Source: Goekera deserti (GTDB lineage: Bacteria; Actinomycetota; Actinomycetes; Mycobacteriales; Geodermatophilaceae). Taken from it: a DNA stretch of 64,000 nucleotides. Shown here in pieces: positions 43,348 through 52,940 of the stretch. The DNA is taken from contig NZ_JAAGWK010000021.1 in the NCBI RefSeq assembly GCF_010685995.1, positions 124,001-188,000 on the forward strand. The letters are read 5' to 3'. Below the pieces are notes generated by a model. That model was not told the origin of the DNA. It searched no databases and worked only from the letters and a program-made list of their open reading frames with translations. How positions within the stretch are numbered: the first letter of the stretch is position 1; every line of letters begins with the position of its first letter. A program made the position numbers and the translations under genes.

Positions 43348-44040
43348 ATGAACGCTGTCCCCTCATCGCCCGATCCCGAGTCCCGACCGCCGGTGCGGCC
43401 GGTCGCCGGGGCACGCCGACGTGGTGTGCCCGGGCTGTCGATCGGGTCGGTCACCGACGTCGTCCCGGGCTCGCTGCTGGTCGCGATGCCCGCGCTGGAC
43501 GACGAGAACTTCGCCGGCGCCGTGGTGTACGTGCTCGACCACGGCGACACCGGCACGCTGGGCGTCGTCCTGGGGCAGCCGAGCGAGGTGCAGATCCGCG
43601 ACGTGCTGCCGGGCTGGTCGGACCTGGCCGTGGAGCCCGGTGTCTTCCACGTGGGCGGTCCCTGCGAGGCCGACACGGCGCTGTGCCTGGCGGTCTCCGG
43701 CCCGCCGGCGCGCCGCCCGGCGCGCTCGGCCACCGACGAGGAGGACGACGACGGCCTGCGGTCGGTCGCTGCGGGGGTGCACCTGGTCGACCTGGACGCC
43801 GACCCGGGCGCGCTGGCCGGCCGGCTGACCGGGCTGCGGGTGTTCGCCGGGTACGCGGGCTGGTCGCGCGGTCAGCTGGCGGTCGAGATGGGCCAGGGCT
43901 CGTGGGCCTGCGTGCCCGGCTCCCCGGACGACGTGCTGAGCAGCCGGGCCGGCGCCGACCTCTGGCGCGCGGTGCTGCGCCGCCAGCGTGGGCCTCTCGC
44001 GGTGCTCGCCACCGCGCCCACGGACCCCTCGGAGAACTGA
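43348..44040 (+). CDS. YqgE/AlgH family protein (UPF0301)
   Basis: A 230-residue protein with the family motifs GSLLVAMPALDDENFAGAVVYVLDH, GTLGVVLGQPSE, VFHVGGPCEADTALCL and FAGYAGWSRGQLAVEMGQGSW. The family has a known fold but no settled biochemical role. The ATG at 43348 begins after a short gap from the divergent MFS gene. A strong terminator hairpin follows about 65 bases after the stop. Confidence 0.93.
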   Translation: MNAVPSSPDPESRPPVRPVAGARRRGVPGLSIGSVTDVVPGSLLVAMPALDDENFAGAVVYVLDHGDTGTLGVVLGQPSEVQIRDVLPGWSDLAVEPGVFHVGGPCEADTALCLAVSGPPARRPARSATDEEDDDGLRSVAAGVHLVDLDADPGALAGRLTGLRVFAGYAGWSRGQLAVEMGQGSWACVPGSPDDVLSSRAGADLWRAVLRRQRGPLAVLATAPTDPSEN

Positions 44041-44105
44041 GCTCCCCGGCCCCGCGGCGTGTCGGCTTCGCGTGTCGTGCCGGGCTCTGATATCACATAC
44101 GCAGG

Positions 44106-44136
44106 AGGGGGCGGCCTGGGGAAGAGGCCGCCCCCT
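44106..44136. terminator. Bidirectional intrinsic terminator
   Basis: A perfect 12-bp stem (AGGGGGCGGCCT / AGGCCGCCCCCT) with a 7-base loop GGGGAAG lies between the convergent YqgE gene and the lipoprotein gene. There is a short T run on the plus side. Confidence 0.88.
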
Positions 44137-44157
44137 TCCTCCATGTCCGGCCTTCGC

Positions 44158-44925
44158 TCAGACGCCGAGCCGCCCGGCGACGTCCGGGTAGTCCGCGGCT
44201 GCGACCGTCTGGTCCTCGGCGGGCAGCGTGATCTCCCGCGAGCCGTGGTCGGACAGCGTGATCGTCACCGAGAAGTCCTGCTGCGGCAGCGGCGTCACGT
44301 ACTGCAGCAGCAGCTGGCTGGACGCCGCGACCGAGACCGTGGCGCCGCTGCCGGTGCGGTAGTCGACGGCGAGCTGACCGTCGATGGAGCGCTGGCCCTG
44401 CCAGGTGTAGTCGCGCTCCAGGATGGCCCGGGGGTCGTCCGCGGTGCGTGCCGACAGCCGGGGCACCAGCTGCACGAGCACGTCGACGAGCGAGGCGCTG
44501 CCCCCGGCCTGGGTGACGATCGGCCGCCGCATGACGCTGATGCCCGGCCGGCCCTGGGCGGCGAGGGCGTCGGTCAGACCGGGCACGTCACCGAACCAGA
44601 TCTCGTCGGGGTCGAACCACAGGGTGCGGCTGTCGTCCGGGCGCCCGTCGCCGAAGGTGGTCACCGCGGTGGCGGTGCCGATCTGCCGGGCGAAGTCGAC
44701 CTGCCCGGTCAGGGTGAGCACGGTGCCCTCGGCGTAGGGGGCGGTGAGCACGAAGTCCGCGCCGCCCTCCTGGAAGTCGCGGTACAGCAGCCCGGCGAGC
44801 ACCTCGGCCTCCTGGGAGGTGATGGCGTCGCCGGGGGTGCGCTCGGCCGCCCCGTCGTCGCTGCACCCGGCCAGCAGGGCCAGCACCAGCCCGAGGGCAA
44901 CGAGGAGACGGCGGGCCGCTGGCAT
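44158..44925 (-). CDS. LppX/LprAFG-like lipoprotein
   Basis: A 255-residue exported lipoprotein. The signal peptide is MPAARRLLVALGLVLALLAGC with lipobox LLAGC, so the mature protein is anchored at Cys21. The mature part, with alternating beta strands and VDYRTGSGATVSV, resembles the LppX/LprG group that carries lipids in mycobacteria; that assignment is tentative. The start is the ATG at 44925. Upstream lies a pair of TTCTGTACAGAA palindromes, so the gene may be regulated. Confidence 0.8.
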   Translation of the reverse strand: MPAARRLLVALGLVLALLAGCSDDGAAERTPGDAITSQEAEVLAGLLYRDFQEGGADFVLTAPYAEGTVLTLTGQVDFARQIGTATAVTTFGDGRPDDSRTLWFDPDEIWFGDVPGLTDALAAQGRPGISVMRRPIVTQAGGSASLVDVLVQLVPRLSARTADDPRAILERDYTWQGQRSIDGQLAVDYRTGSGATVSVAASSQLLLQYVTPLPQQDFSVTITLSDHGSREITLPAEDQTVAAADYPDVAGRLGV

Positions 44926-44984
44926 GGCACCAGCGTAGGAGAAGCCCCCGTCGTCCCCCCGCCTGTCGCCTGCCGCCCCCCACC

Positions 44985-45019
44985 GACCCGACCCGACCCG
45001 ACCCGACCCGACCCGACCC
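44985..45019. repeat. GACCC pentanucleotide repeat, 7 copies
   Basis: Seven exact head-to-tail copies of GACCC lie 60 bases upstream of the lipoprotein start codon. Copy number could vary by slippage and alter promoter spacing. Confidence 0.9.
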
Positions 45020-45024
45020 TCGCG

Positions 45025-45063
45025 TTCTGTACAGAAAGCGCTGCGCTTTCTGTACAGAAAGCG
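45025..45063. promoter_or_regulatory. Paired TTCTGTACAGAA palindromes
   Basis: Palindrome one is TTCTGTACAGAA (45025-45036). Palindrome two is the perfect 20-mer CGCTTTCTGTACAGAAAGCG (45044-45063). Together positions 45027-45040 and 45044-45057 also form a 14-bp perfect inverted repeat around CTG. It lies between ino1 and the lipoprotein gene. It could be an operator for the lipoprotein gene, a terminator of ino1, or both. Confidence 0.75.
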
Positions 45064-45107
45064 GAGGGGCAGGAACGCGGGGCGGGGCGGGGTCGGAGGT
45101 GAGGGCC

Positions 45108-46187
45108 TCAGCGCTCGGCGTCGCCCCGGATGAAGGCCTCGACCGCGTCCCGGGCCTGGCTGTCGTCGTACTGCTCCGGCGGGCTCTTCATGAAGTACGA
45201 GGACGCCGACAGGATCGGCCCGCCGATGCCGCGGTCCTTGGCGATCTTGGCGGCGCGGACGGCGTCGATGATGATGCCGGCCGAGTTCGGGGAGTCCCAG
45301 ACCTCCAGCTTGTACTCCAGGCTCAGCGGCACGTCGCCGAAGGCGCGGCCCTCCAGGCGCACGTAGGCCCACTTGCGGTCCGAGAGCCACGGCACGTGGT
45401 CCGACGGGCCGATGTGCACGTTGCCCACGCCCATGTCCCGGTCGACCTGGCTGGTGACCGACTGCGTCTTGGAGATCTTCTTGGACTCCAGGCGCTCGCG
45501 CTCGAGCATGTTCTTGAAGTCCATGTTGCCGCCGACGTTGAGCTGCATGGTGCGGTCCAGCCGCACGCCGCGGTCCTCGAACAGCTTGGCGAGCACGCGG
45601 TGGGTGATGGTGGCACCGACCTGGCTCTTGATGTCGTCGCCGATGATCGGCACGCCGGCGGCGGTGAACTTGTCCGCCCAGGCCTTGGTGCCGGCGATGA
45701 ACACCGGCAGCGCGTTGACGAAGGCGACGTCCGCGTCGATGGCGGCCTGGGCGTAGAACTCGGCGGCCTGCTGCGAGCCGACGGGCAGGTAGCAGACGAG
45801 GACGTCGGCGCCGGACTCGCGCAGCGCGGTGACCATGTCCACCGGCTGCTCGTCGGACTCCTCGACGATCTCGCGGTAGTACTTGCCGAGCCCGTCCAGG
45901 GTGGTGCCGCGCTGCACGGTCACGCCCAGCGGTGGGACGTCGGCGATCTTGATGGTGTTGTTCTCGCTGGCGACGATCGCCTCGGACAGGTCGCGCCCGA
46001 CCTTCTTGGCGTCGACGTCGAACGCGGCGACGAACTGGACGTCGGAGACGTGGTAGTCGCCGAAGCGCACGTGCATCAGCCCGGGGACCGACTGCGTGTC
46101 GTCGGCGTCCCGGTAGTACTCGACGCCCTGGACCAGCGACGCGGCGCAGTTGCCGACGCCGACGATGGCGACCTTGACCGATGGCAT
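45108..46187 (-). CDS. ino1: Inositol-3-phosphate synthase
   Basis: Ino1 makes myo-inositol 3-phosphate from glucose 6-phosphate with NAD, the first step to phosphatidylinositol and mycothiol in actinobacteria. The 359-residue product has the NAD motif [20 protein letters not shown], the family signatures [12 protein letters not shown] and [19 protein letters not shown], and [13 protein letters not shown], plus YFMKSPPEQ near the C-terminus. It is directly downstream of a PadR-type regulator, as in Mycobacterium (Rv0046c-Rv0047c). Confidence 0.97.
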   Translation of the reverse strand: MPSVKVAIVGVGNCAASLVQGVEYYRDADDTQSVPGLMHVRFGDYHVSDVQFVAAFDVDAKKVGRDLSEAIVASENNTIKIADVPPLGVTVQRGTTLDGLGKYYREIVEESDEQPVDMVTALRESGADVLVCYLPVGSQQAAEFYAQAAIDADVAFVNALPVFIAGTKAWADKFTAAGVPIIGDDIKSQVGATITHRVLAKLFEDRGVRLDRTMQLNVGGNMDFKNMLERERLESKKISKTQSVTSQVDRDMGVGNVHIGPSDHVPWLSDRKWAYVRLEGRAFGDVPLSLEYKLEVWDSPNSAGIIIDAVRAAKIAKDRGIGGPILSASSYFMKSPPEQYDDSQARDAVEAFIRGDAER

Positions 46188-46215
46188 GGGGTTTCTCCTC
46201 TGGGGTGGGGGTGGG

Positions 46216-46785
46216 TCAGTTCGGGGGGTCGGGCGGCGGGTTGCGTTCGCGGTCGATCAGCTCGGCCAGCCAGCGCACCTCGCGGTCCACCGACTCCAGC
46301 CCGTGCCGCTGCAGCTCGAGGGTGTAGCGGTCCATCCGCTCCCGGGTGCGGGCGAGGGTGGCGCGCATGCCGTCGCGCTGCTGCTCGACCAGGCGGCGGC
46401 GGCCCTCGAGGATCCGCAGCCGGACGTCGGCGGCGGTGTGCGCGAAGTTGGCGAGGTGCACGCTGAACTGGCCGGCGTCGTCGTAGGCGTCCGGGCCGGC
46501 CTCGCTGACGAGCTGGGCGAACCGCTCCCGCCCCTGGGGGGTGATGGTGTAGACGATCTTGCCGCGACGGCCGGTCAGCGGCGGGGCGCCCGCGGGCAGC
46601 AGCGTGTGCAGGTCGCGGTCGTCGGCGGCGATCAGCCCGGCGCCCTGCATCCGCTTGAGGGCCGGGTACAGCGATCCGAAGGAGATGCTGCGCCGCCCGC
46701 CGAGCACGGTGGCGAGCTCCTTGCGCAGCTCGTAGCCGTGCACGGGCGCCTGCTGGAGCAGGCCGAGGATCGCGAACTCGAGCAC
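46216..46785 (-). CDS. PadR family transcriptional regulator
   Basis: A 189-residue protein with the PadR winged helix ([23 protein letters not shown], then [18 protein letters not shown] and [13 protein letters not shown]) and a C-terminal helical dimerisation domain ([19 protein letters not shown]). The GTG at 46785 is chosen because GGAGGGAGG precedes it; an upstream ATG at 46831 would place the predicted operator inside the gene. It lies 28 bases before ino1 on the same strand and probably controls itself and ino1. Confidence 0.92.
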   Translation of the reverse strand: MLEFAILGLLQQAPVHGYELRKELATVLGGRRSISFGSLYPALKRMQGAGLIAADDRDLHTLLPAGAPPLTGRRGKIVYTITPQGRERFAQLVSEAGPDAYDDAGQFSVHLANFAHTAADVRLRILEGRRRLVEQQRDGMRATLARTRERMDRYTLELQRHGLESVDREVRWLAELIDRERNPPPDPPN

Positions 46786-46811
46786 CCGGCCTCCCTCCGA
46801 CCATCGTGACG

Positions 46812-46830
46812 ATGTATCGGGACGATACAT
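46812..46830. promoter_or_regulatory. PadR-type operator
   Basis: ATGTATCG-GGA-CGATACAT is a perfect 8-bp inverted repeat. PadR regulators typically bind ATGT...ACAT palindromes. It sits 27 bases upstream of the padR start, which fits autorepression. Confidence 0.8.
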
Positions 46831-46832
46831 GC

Positions 46833-46887
46833 AGGACCCTGTCCTCCTCCCGCCTCGCAGGCTCGGCGTGAGCCTCTGAACGGGGCC
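46833..46887. repeat. Palindromic element, copy 11 (promoter-side)
   Basis: AGGACCCTGTCC and GAACGGGGCC form the arms, with GTGAGCCTCTG shared with copy 6. Unlike the other copies it lies between two divergent genes and not after a stop codon. Confidence 0.55.
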
Positions 46888-46941
46888 GCGAGGGCGTCGG
46901 ACCCCTCGTCCGGAGGGTGCCCGCTGCGTAGGATCGAGCCC

Positions 46942-47364
46942 GTGACCGGGCGCCGATCGGTGGTGGACCACTCGTTGCAACGGCGTGCCGTGCTCGCCGC
47001 CGTCCACTCCGGACGCACCGCGCGGGACGAGGTGTGCGACGCGGGCCCCTACCTGACCCGGGCGGCCGAGTTCCACGGTGAGCCGCTCGACGTCCCCTGC
47101 CCGGTCTGTGGCCGGCAGCGGCTCACCCGGGTCAACTACGTCTACGGTGAGGCACTGGGCCTGACGGCCGGCCAGGCGAAGACGTCCGCCGAGCTGGTCC
47201 GGATGGACGCAGCGCAGGAGGAGTTCTCCGTCTACGCCGTCCAGGTCTGCCGCAGCTGCGGCTGGAACCACCTGGACCAGTCCTACCTGCTGGGGGCCGA
47301 GCCGGTCCCGGGGCAGGAACGCCGCCGGAACCGGCGCCGCACCGCCACCGAGCAGCACCGGTAG
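46942..47364 (+). CDS. DUF5318 zinc-ribbon-like protein
   Basis: A 140-residue protein with two cysteine pairs (CPVCGR near 53 and CRSCGW near 94), consistent with one zinc site, and a basic C-terminal tail (RRRNRRR). Order between padR/ino1 and ponA matches Rv0049 of Mycobacterium, a member of DUF5318 with no known function. The start is a GTG at 46942. Confidence 0.85.
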   Translation: MTGRRSVVDHSLQRRAVLAAVHSGRTARDEVCDAGPYLTRAAEFHGEPLDVPCPVCGRQRLTRVNYVYGEALGLTAGQAKTSAELVRMDAAQEEFSVYAVQVCRSCGWNHLDQSYLLGAEPVPGQERRRNRRRTATEQHR

Positions 47365-47553
47365 GGGTCCGGCTCCTGCCCGGACACCGGCCACGGCTGC
47401 CGTCCGCCGTGACGGTCGTCGCCGGGCTGGCGGGCGGGCCTTCCCCCCGACTCACAGCCCCAGACAGCATCCTGTGCTGGGACCATCGGGCCGCAGTCCG
47501 CGTCCCGCCCACCTGACCGTCCAGCGCACCGACCGAGGAAAGGGGCCACCGCC

Positions 47554-50055
47554 GTGCCTCCCCACGACGAGACCTCCCCCGTCGGATCGCGTTCCGGCTC
47601 GGTCCGGCGTCCCCCGCCGGACCGGTCCCGCCCGACCGGCGGCGGCGGTGGCCGGTCATCCGGTGGCCGGCCGTCCTCCGGTGGCCGGTCGTCCTCGGGT
47701 GGTCGGCCGTCCGGTGGTCGCCCCGCGGCGAGCGGTCGCGGTGGCGGCCGGGCGCGGACGACGGCCACGCGCACGGGCACCCGTCCGGCCGGGGCGCGCA
47801 AGAAGAAGCGGCCCCGCACCCGCAAGCAGCGCTGGATGCGCCGGTTCAAGTTCCTGCTCGGCGGCGTCGCCGGGCTGTTCGTGCTGTTCGCGGTGTTCAT
47901 CGGCGTCGTCTACGCCACCACCGAGGTGCCGTCGCTCAGCTCGCTGCAGACCAACCAGTCCTCGATCATCTACTACTCCGACGGCACCACCGAGATGGAC
48001 CGGCTGGGCACGGAGAACCGCACCAACGTCACGATCGACCAGATCTCCGAGCCGGCCAAGTACGCCGTGCTGGCCGCGGAGAACCGCAGCTTCTACACCG
48101 ACCCGGGCATCTCGTTCACCGGGATCGTGCGTGCCGCGTGGAACAACGTCACCGGTGGCTCGACGCAGGGCGGGTCGACGATCACCCAGCAGTACGTGGG
48201 CCTGTCCTTCCTGGACAACACCACCAGCTACTCGGGCAAGTTCAAGGAGATCTTCCTGGCGGTGAAGCTGGACAACACCGTCTCCAAGGACGAGATCCTG
48301 CAGAACTACCTGAACACGATCTACTACGGGCGCGGCGCGTACGGCATCGAGGCCGCGGCGAACACCTACTTCGGGGTGCCGGCATCCCAGCTGACCGCGG
48401 AGCAGGGGGCGGTGCTGGCCGTGCTCATCCGCAACCCGACGTTCTACGACCCGGAGAGCAACCCCGAGGGCGCGCAGGACCGCTGGGGCCTGGTGCTCGA
48501 CGGCATGCAGGGCGAGGGCTGGCTGACCGCCGAGCAGCGTGCGGCGGCGGTGTACCCGCAGGTCATGCCCCGGGTGACGAGCACGTTGGGCACCCTGCCC
48601 GAGGGCCCGGAGGGCCTGATCGTCACCCAGGTCCAGGACGAGCTGGCGGACGTCTACGGGTACGAGCGGGACGAGCAGCAGACCGGCGGTCTGCGGATCA
48701 CCACGACCATCGACAAGCCCAAGCAGGACGCCGCGGTCGCGGCCGTGGCCGACGTCATGGAGGCAGACGCCAGCAACGGCGGGGACACCGAGCTGCGCCA
48801 GGCACTGGTCGCGGTCGACCCGCGCACCGGTGGGGTGCTGGCCTACTACGGCGGTTCCCTGGGCACCGGCACCGACTACGCGCAGGCGCAACGCGCCCCC
48901 GGCTCGTCGATGAAGCCCTACACCCTGGCGGCCGCGCTGGAGGAGGGGATCAGCGTCAACGCCCGGCGGGACGGCAGCTCGCCGCAGACCTTCCCGGACC
49001 GCACCCAGCCGGTGCGCAACTCCGGGAACGCGCAGTGCGCCTCGTGCACGCTGGTGCAGGCGATCACCCGCTCGCTGAACACCACCTTCTACGGCCTGGC
49101 CTACGAGGTCACCCCGGAGAAGGTGCGCGACGTCGCGCTGGCCGCCACCGGCATGCCCGACATCTGGCCCAGCGGCTACCTCAACGGTCAGCGGACCCTG
49201 TCCGTCCCGACCGACCCTTCCCTTCCCCCGTCCCCGCAGACGCAGTCGGCCGGCGCGGCCATCGGCATCGGTGAGTACGCCATGCGCCCGATCGACCAGG
49301 CCGCCGGCTTCGCCACCTTCGCCAACGGCGGCCTGCGGCACGCCACCCACTTCGTCGCCCGCGTCACCGACACCACCGGTGCCGTGCGGGTCGACAACAC
49401 CACCGGCGACGAAGGCACCCAGGCCGTGCCGGCCGACGTCGCCAACGACGTCACCTTCGCCCTGGAGGGCGTCGCGTCCTACTCCAAGCGGGCCCTGGAC
49501 GGCGCGCGGCCGGTGGCCAGCAAGACCGGCACCCAGGGGCTCAACGCGCAGGACAACTCCGACGCCTGGATGGTCGGCTACACCCCGTCGATCTCCACCG
49601 CGGTGTGGATGGGCAAGGACAACACCAACGACCCGATCGTCAACGCCAACGGCGGGATCATCTTCGGGTCCGGGCTGCCCGGTGCCATCTGGCAGGAGTT
49701 CATGGACACCGTCCTGGACGGGACGCCCGAGGAGCCGCTGCCCACCAAGGCGCTGATCCGGGGCGACACCGGCCGGGGCGTGCCGGAGGCCACCACGGCG
49801 CCGCAGACCACGCAGCCGCGGGCCACCACCCAGGCGCCGGCACCCACGACCGACGCCCCGGCGCCCACCGCGGAGTCCGAGCCCACGGCGACGGCGACCA
49901 CCGAGGCGCCGCCGCCCACGGTCGCAACGCCGACGACAACGGTGCCGCCGCCCGCGCAGCCGTCGGTGCCCGTCGCCCCGGGGGTGCCGCCCACGCAGCC
50001 CGGTACACCGCCGGGGCAGGGCCTGCCCGCCCCGCCGACCCAGCCCGACCGCTGA
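47554..50055 (+). CDS. ponA: Bifunctional class A penicillin-binding protein
   Basis: This enzyme polymerises and cross-links peptidoglycan outside the membrane. The N-terminal 95 residues are Gly/Ser/Arg-rich and cytosolic, followed by one membrane helix (about 100-124). The GT51 domain has the catalytic E176 in AAENRSFYTDPG and GGSTITQQYVG. The transpeptidase domain has SSMK (Ser451, Lys454), SLN (507-509) and KTG (657-659). A Thr/Pro-rich tail of about 80 residues ends the protein. The GTG at 47554 follows GAGGAAAGG. Position equals ponA1 (Rv0050). Confidence 0.96.
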   Translation: MPPHDETSPVGSRSGSVRRPPPDRSRPTGGGGGRSSGGRPSSGGRSSSGGRPSGGRPAASGRGGGRARTTATRTGTRPAGARKKKRPRTRKQRWMRRFKFLLGGVAGLFVLFAVFIGVVYATTEVPSLSSLQTNQSSIIYYSDGTTEMDRLGTENRTNVTIDQISEPAKYAVLAAENRSFYTDPGISFTGIVRAAWNNVTGGSTQGGSTITQQYVGLSFLDNTTSYSGKFKEIFLAVKLDNTVSKDEILQNYLNTIYYGRGAYGIEAAANTYFGVPASQLTAEQGAVLAVLIRNPTFYDPESNPEGAQDRWGLVLDGMQGEGWLTAEQRAAAVYPQVMPRVTSTLGTLPEGPEGLIVTQVQDELADVYGYERDEQQTGGLRITTTIDKPKQDAAVAAVADVMEADASNGGDTELRQALVAVDPRTGGVLAYYGGSLGTGTDYAQAQRAPGSSMKPYTLAAALEEGISVNARRDGSSPQTFPDRTQPVRNSGNAQCASCTLVQAITRSLNTTFYGLAYEVTPEKVRDVALAATGMPDIWPSGYLNGQRTLSVPTDPSLPPSPQTQSAGAAIGIGEYAMRPIDQAAGFATFANGGLRHATHFVARVTDTTGAVRVDNTTGDEGTQAVPADVANDVTFALEGVASYSKRALDGARPVASKTGTQGLNAQDNSDAWMVGYTPSISTAVWMGKDNTNDPIVNANGGIIFGSGLPGAIWQEFMDTVLDGTPEEPLPTKALIRGDTGRGVPEATTAPQTTQPRATTQAPAPTTDAPAPTAESEPTATATTEAPPPTVATPTTTVPPPAQPSVPVAPGVPPTQPGTPPGQGLPAPPTQPDR

Positions 50056-50072
50056 GCCCGGCAGACCCGGGC

Positions 50073-51584
50073 GTGAGCGCGACGCACCCGGCACCCGGGC
50101 AGCCGGCACCCACCGACCGCGCGGCACCGGACCTGCCCGACCGGGTGGTGCCGAGCTGGAGCGACCGGGTCGTCGCCCAGGCCAGCGAGGCGTTCGGTGG
50201 CCCCTGGGGCCGGCACGCCGTCACCGGCCGGGCCCTGTTCTGGACGCCGCTGCGGATCTGCCTGCTGTTCACCGTGGCGGTGCTGGCGCTGGCCTGGGCC
50301 AAGCAGGACCCGTGCGCCGACGGGAACTGGACGGGGTCCAAGCAGTACACGCACTTCTGCTACTCCGACACCGTCCCGCTGTTCGGGCTGCGCGGGCTGG
50401 CCGACGGCTCGGTGCCCTACCTGGACTCCCCGCTGGAGTACCCGGTGCTCACCGGCGGGTTCATGTGGGTCGCGGCCTGGGTCGCCCGGGGCTACGACCA
50501 GCTGACCCAGTCGGTGGGCGTGCTGCCGGCCGTGGTGCCGGTGCAGAGCTACTACGTGGTCACCTGCCTGCTGCTCTCGGTGTGCGCGCTGCTCACCACC
50601 CGGGCGGTGCTCGGGCTGGCCGGCCGCCGCCCGTGGGACGCGGCGATGGTCGGGCTGTCCCCGCTGCTGTTCGTGCACGCCTTCACCAACTGGGACCTGT
50701 TCGCGGTGGCGCTGTCCACCCTGGGGCTGTGGGCGTGGGCCCGCCGGCGCCCGGCGCTGGCCGGCGTGCTGATCGGCCTCGGGGTCGCCGCGAAGCTCTA
50801 CCCGGTGCTGCTGCTCGGCGTCCTGCTGGTGCTGTGCCTGCGGGCCGGGATGCTGCGTGCCTGGGCCACCGCGGCGGCCGGCGCCGCCGTCGCCTGGCTG
50901 GCGGTCAACGTGCCGATCGCCGTGCTGGCCCGGGAGAACTGGCTGGAGTTCTTCACCCTCAACAGCAGCCGGCCGGCCGACCCGGACACCATCTGGAACC
51001 TGGCGCTGACGGCCACCGACAACCGGCTCTTCGACGGCCCGCTCGCGCCCGGGCAGACGCCGTCCGAGCTCAACGCGGTGATCGCCGTCGGGCTGGTGCT
51101 GCTGGCCGCCGCCGTCGGCTGGCTCGCGCTCGCTGCACCCGTGCGGCCGCGGGTGGCCCAGCTGGCCTTCCTGCTGGTCGCCGGGTTCCTGCTGGTCAAC
51201 AAGGTGTGGAGCCCGCAGTACTCGCTGTGGCTGCTGCCGCTGGCCGTGCTCGCCCGGCCCAGCTGGCGGGCGCTGCTGCTCTGGCAGGCCACCGAGGCGC
51301 TGCTGTGGGTGCCGCGGCTGCTCTGGTACCTGGGCACCGACAACAAGGGCGTCGACGTCGGCTGGTTCTTCCTCGCCGTCGGCATCCGGGACGTCGCCGT
51401 CCTGGTGCTGGTGGCCCTCGTCGTGCGGGACGTGTGGGACCCTGCTCGCGACCTGGTGCGGCGCAGCTGGCCCGGCACCGACGACCCCGCCGGCGGCGTG
51501 CTGGACGGCGCCGCCGACCGGTTCACCCTGCGCCGGCGCCCCCAGGTGGACCCGACCCCGCCCAGCATTGATCAGCTGAGCTGA
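50073..51584 (+). CDS. GT87-like polyprenol-phosphate-dependent mannosyltransferase
   Basis: A 503-residue membrane protein with about 10-12 helices. After a Pro-rich head, the first outside loop has [32 protein letters not shown], with the acidic and aromatic residues expected at the catalytic loop of GT-C enzymes. Later [17 protein letters not shown] and [16 protein letters not shown] match the DUF2029/GT87 family, which in mycobacteria adds mannose to cell-envelope glycolipids. The GTG at 50073 is 17 bases after the ponA stop. Acceptor unknown. Confidence 0.88.
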   Translation: MSATHPAPGQPAPTDRAAPDLPDRVVPSWSDRVVAQASEAFGGPWGRHAVTGRALFWTPLRICLLFTVAVLALAWAKQDPCADGNWTGSKQYTHFCYSDTVPLFGLRGLADGSVPYLDSPLEYPVLTGGFMWVAAWVARGYDQLTQSVGVLPAVVPVQSYYVVTCLLLSVCALLTTRAVLGLAGRRPWDAAMVGLSPLLFVHAFTNWDLFAVALSTLGLWAWARRRPALAGVLIGLGVAAKLYPVLLLGVLLVLCLRAGMLRAWATAAAGAAVAWLAVNVPIAVLARENWLEFFTLNSSRPADPDTIWNLALTATDNRLFDGPLAPGQTPSELNAVIAVGLVLLAAAVGWLALAAPVRPRVAQLAFLLVAGFLLVNKVWSPQYSLWLLPLAVLARPSWRALLLWQATEALLWVPRLLWYLGTDNKGVDVGWFFLAVGIRDVAVLVLVALVVRDVWDPARDLVRRSWPGTDDPAGGVLDGAADRFTLRRRPQVDPTPPSIDQLS

Positions 51585-51649
51585 TCACCGTCCGTCCTGG
51601 CTCACCAACGCTGGTGAGCTCGGCGGGAGTTGGATCAGCTCAGCTGATC
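51569..51649. terminator. Triple-palindrome terminator between convergent genes
   Basis: Three inverted repeats lie in a row: TGATCAGCTGAGCTGATCA (51569-51587, containing the GT87 stop), GCTCACCA-ACGC-TGGTGAGC (51600-51619), and GATCAGCTCAGCTGATC (51633-51649, abutting the endonuclease IV stop). The first and third are copies of one sequence in opposite orientation. Confidence 0.8.
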
Positions 51650-52466
51650 ACCGTACGGGCAGCGCCGAGCGCAGCAGCTCGATCTCCGCGGCGTGCGAGG
51701 CGGCGTCGCCCGGGGTCTCCAGCACCACCGGGCAGCCGGCGTCGGCGGCCACCTGCAGCAGCAGCTCGGTCGGGATCTCCCCGCCGGACAGCGGTGCGTG
51801 CCGGTCGCGGCCGGAGCCGGCGGGGTCGCGGCTGTTGTTCAGGTGCACCAGGTCTATCCGGCCGGTGACCGCCCGCACGTCCTCGACCGCGGTGGCCAGG
51901 TCCCAGCCGGCGGCCCAGGCGTGGCAGGTGTCCAGCACGAAGCCGGCACCGAACTCGCCGACCGCGTCCCACAGCCGGGCCAGCGCGTCCAGCTCGCGGG
52001 CCATCGCCTTGTCCCCGCCGGCGGTGTTCTCGATCAGCACCGGCAGGCCGAAACCGCCGTCGTCGGCCTGGCGGGCGAAGGTCTTGCGCCAGTTGTCCAC
52101 CCCGGCCGCCGGGTCGTCCTTGGCCAGCACGTGCCCGCCGTGCACCACCATGCCCCGGGCGCCGACCGCCACCGACGCGGCCGCGTGCTGGGCCAGCTGC
52201 TTGCGGCTGGGGATCCGGATGCGGTTGTTCGTCGACGCCACGTTCAGCACGTACGGCGCGTGCACGAACACCGCGACGTCGCCGGTGCGCAGGTCGGTCT
52301 CGTCCGGCCGCGGGAGCGGTGCCTTCCAACCCTGCGGGTCGGCGAGGAACACCTGGACGGCGTCGGCCCGCACCTCCGCCGCGCGGGCCAGGGGGCCGCC
52401 GTCGAGCAGCTCGTTGTCGTCGGTGAGGCCGGGGCCGACGTGGACGCCGATCGGGTGTGCAGACAC
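51648..52466 (-). CDS. nfo: Deoxyribonuclease IV (AP endonuclease, Nfo family)
   Basis: A TIM-barrel metal-dependent enzyme that cuts DNA at abasic sites in base-excision repair. The 272-residue product has the expected ligand motifs in order: [63 protein letters not shown] and VLETPGD. The GTG at 52466 ([12 protein letters not shown]) begins the conserved part. It is convergent with the GT87 gene and divergent from rpsF. Confidence 0.93.
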   Translation of the reverse strand: MSAHPIGVHVGPGLTDDNELLDGGPLARAAEVRADAVQVFLADPQGWKAPLPRPDETDLRTGDVAVFVHAPYVLNVASTNNRIRIPSRKQLAQHAAASVAVGARGMVVHGGHVLAKDDPAAGVDNWRKTFARQADDGGFGLPVLIENTAGGDKAMARELDALARLWDAVGEFGAGFVLDTCHAWAAGWDLATAVEDVRAVTGRIDLVHLNNSRDPAGSGRDRHAPLSGGEIPTELLLQVAADAGCPVVLETPGDAASHAAEIELLRSALPVR

Positions 52467-52647
52467 GTCCGCGACCCTAGGCCGGTGCACCGGCAGCGGG
52501 GCTGTGGACGACCGGTCCGCTCCTCTCCCGACGGCTGGTAACCTGCTCGGAGCGCGTCCTGGCTCCTGCCCGGGCGCGCGACGCGTGTACAGCCCTCCTG
52601 TCGCAGATCGACTGCGGCCGCTGAGACCAGAGGAGGTGGGGTTCTCC

Positions 52648-52938
52648 GTGCGTCACTACGAACTGATGATCATCCTCGACCCCGAGCTCGAGGAGCGCAC
52701 CATCGCTCCCAGCCTGGACAGGTTCCTGACCGTCATCACCAACTCCGGCGGCACCGTCGGCAAGGTGGACGTGTGGGGCCGTCGCCGGATGTCGTTCGAG
52801 ATCAAGAAGAACGTCGAGGGCATCTACGCCGTCATCGACATCGACGCCACTCCCGCTGCGGTCATCGAGCTGGACCGTCAGCTGAACCTCAACGAGTCCA
52901 TCCTGCGCACCAAGCTGATGCGGCCCGAGGTCCACTGA
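52648..52938 (+). CDS. rpsF: 30S ribosomal protein S6
   Basis: S6 binds S18 in the platform of the small subunit. The 96-residue product starts [26 protein letters not shown] and contains the typical [21 protein letters not shown]. The GTG at 52648 follows AGAGGAGGTGGGG. It is the first gene of the rpsF-ssb-rpsR-rplI operon; ssb begins two bases after its stop. Confidence 0.98.
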   Translation: MRHYELMIILDPELEERTIAPSLDRFLTVITNSGGTVGKVDVWGRRRMSFEIKKNVEGIYAVIDIDATPAAVIELDRQLNLNESILRTKLMRPEVH

Positions 52939-52940
52939 CC

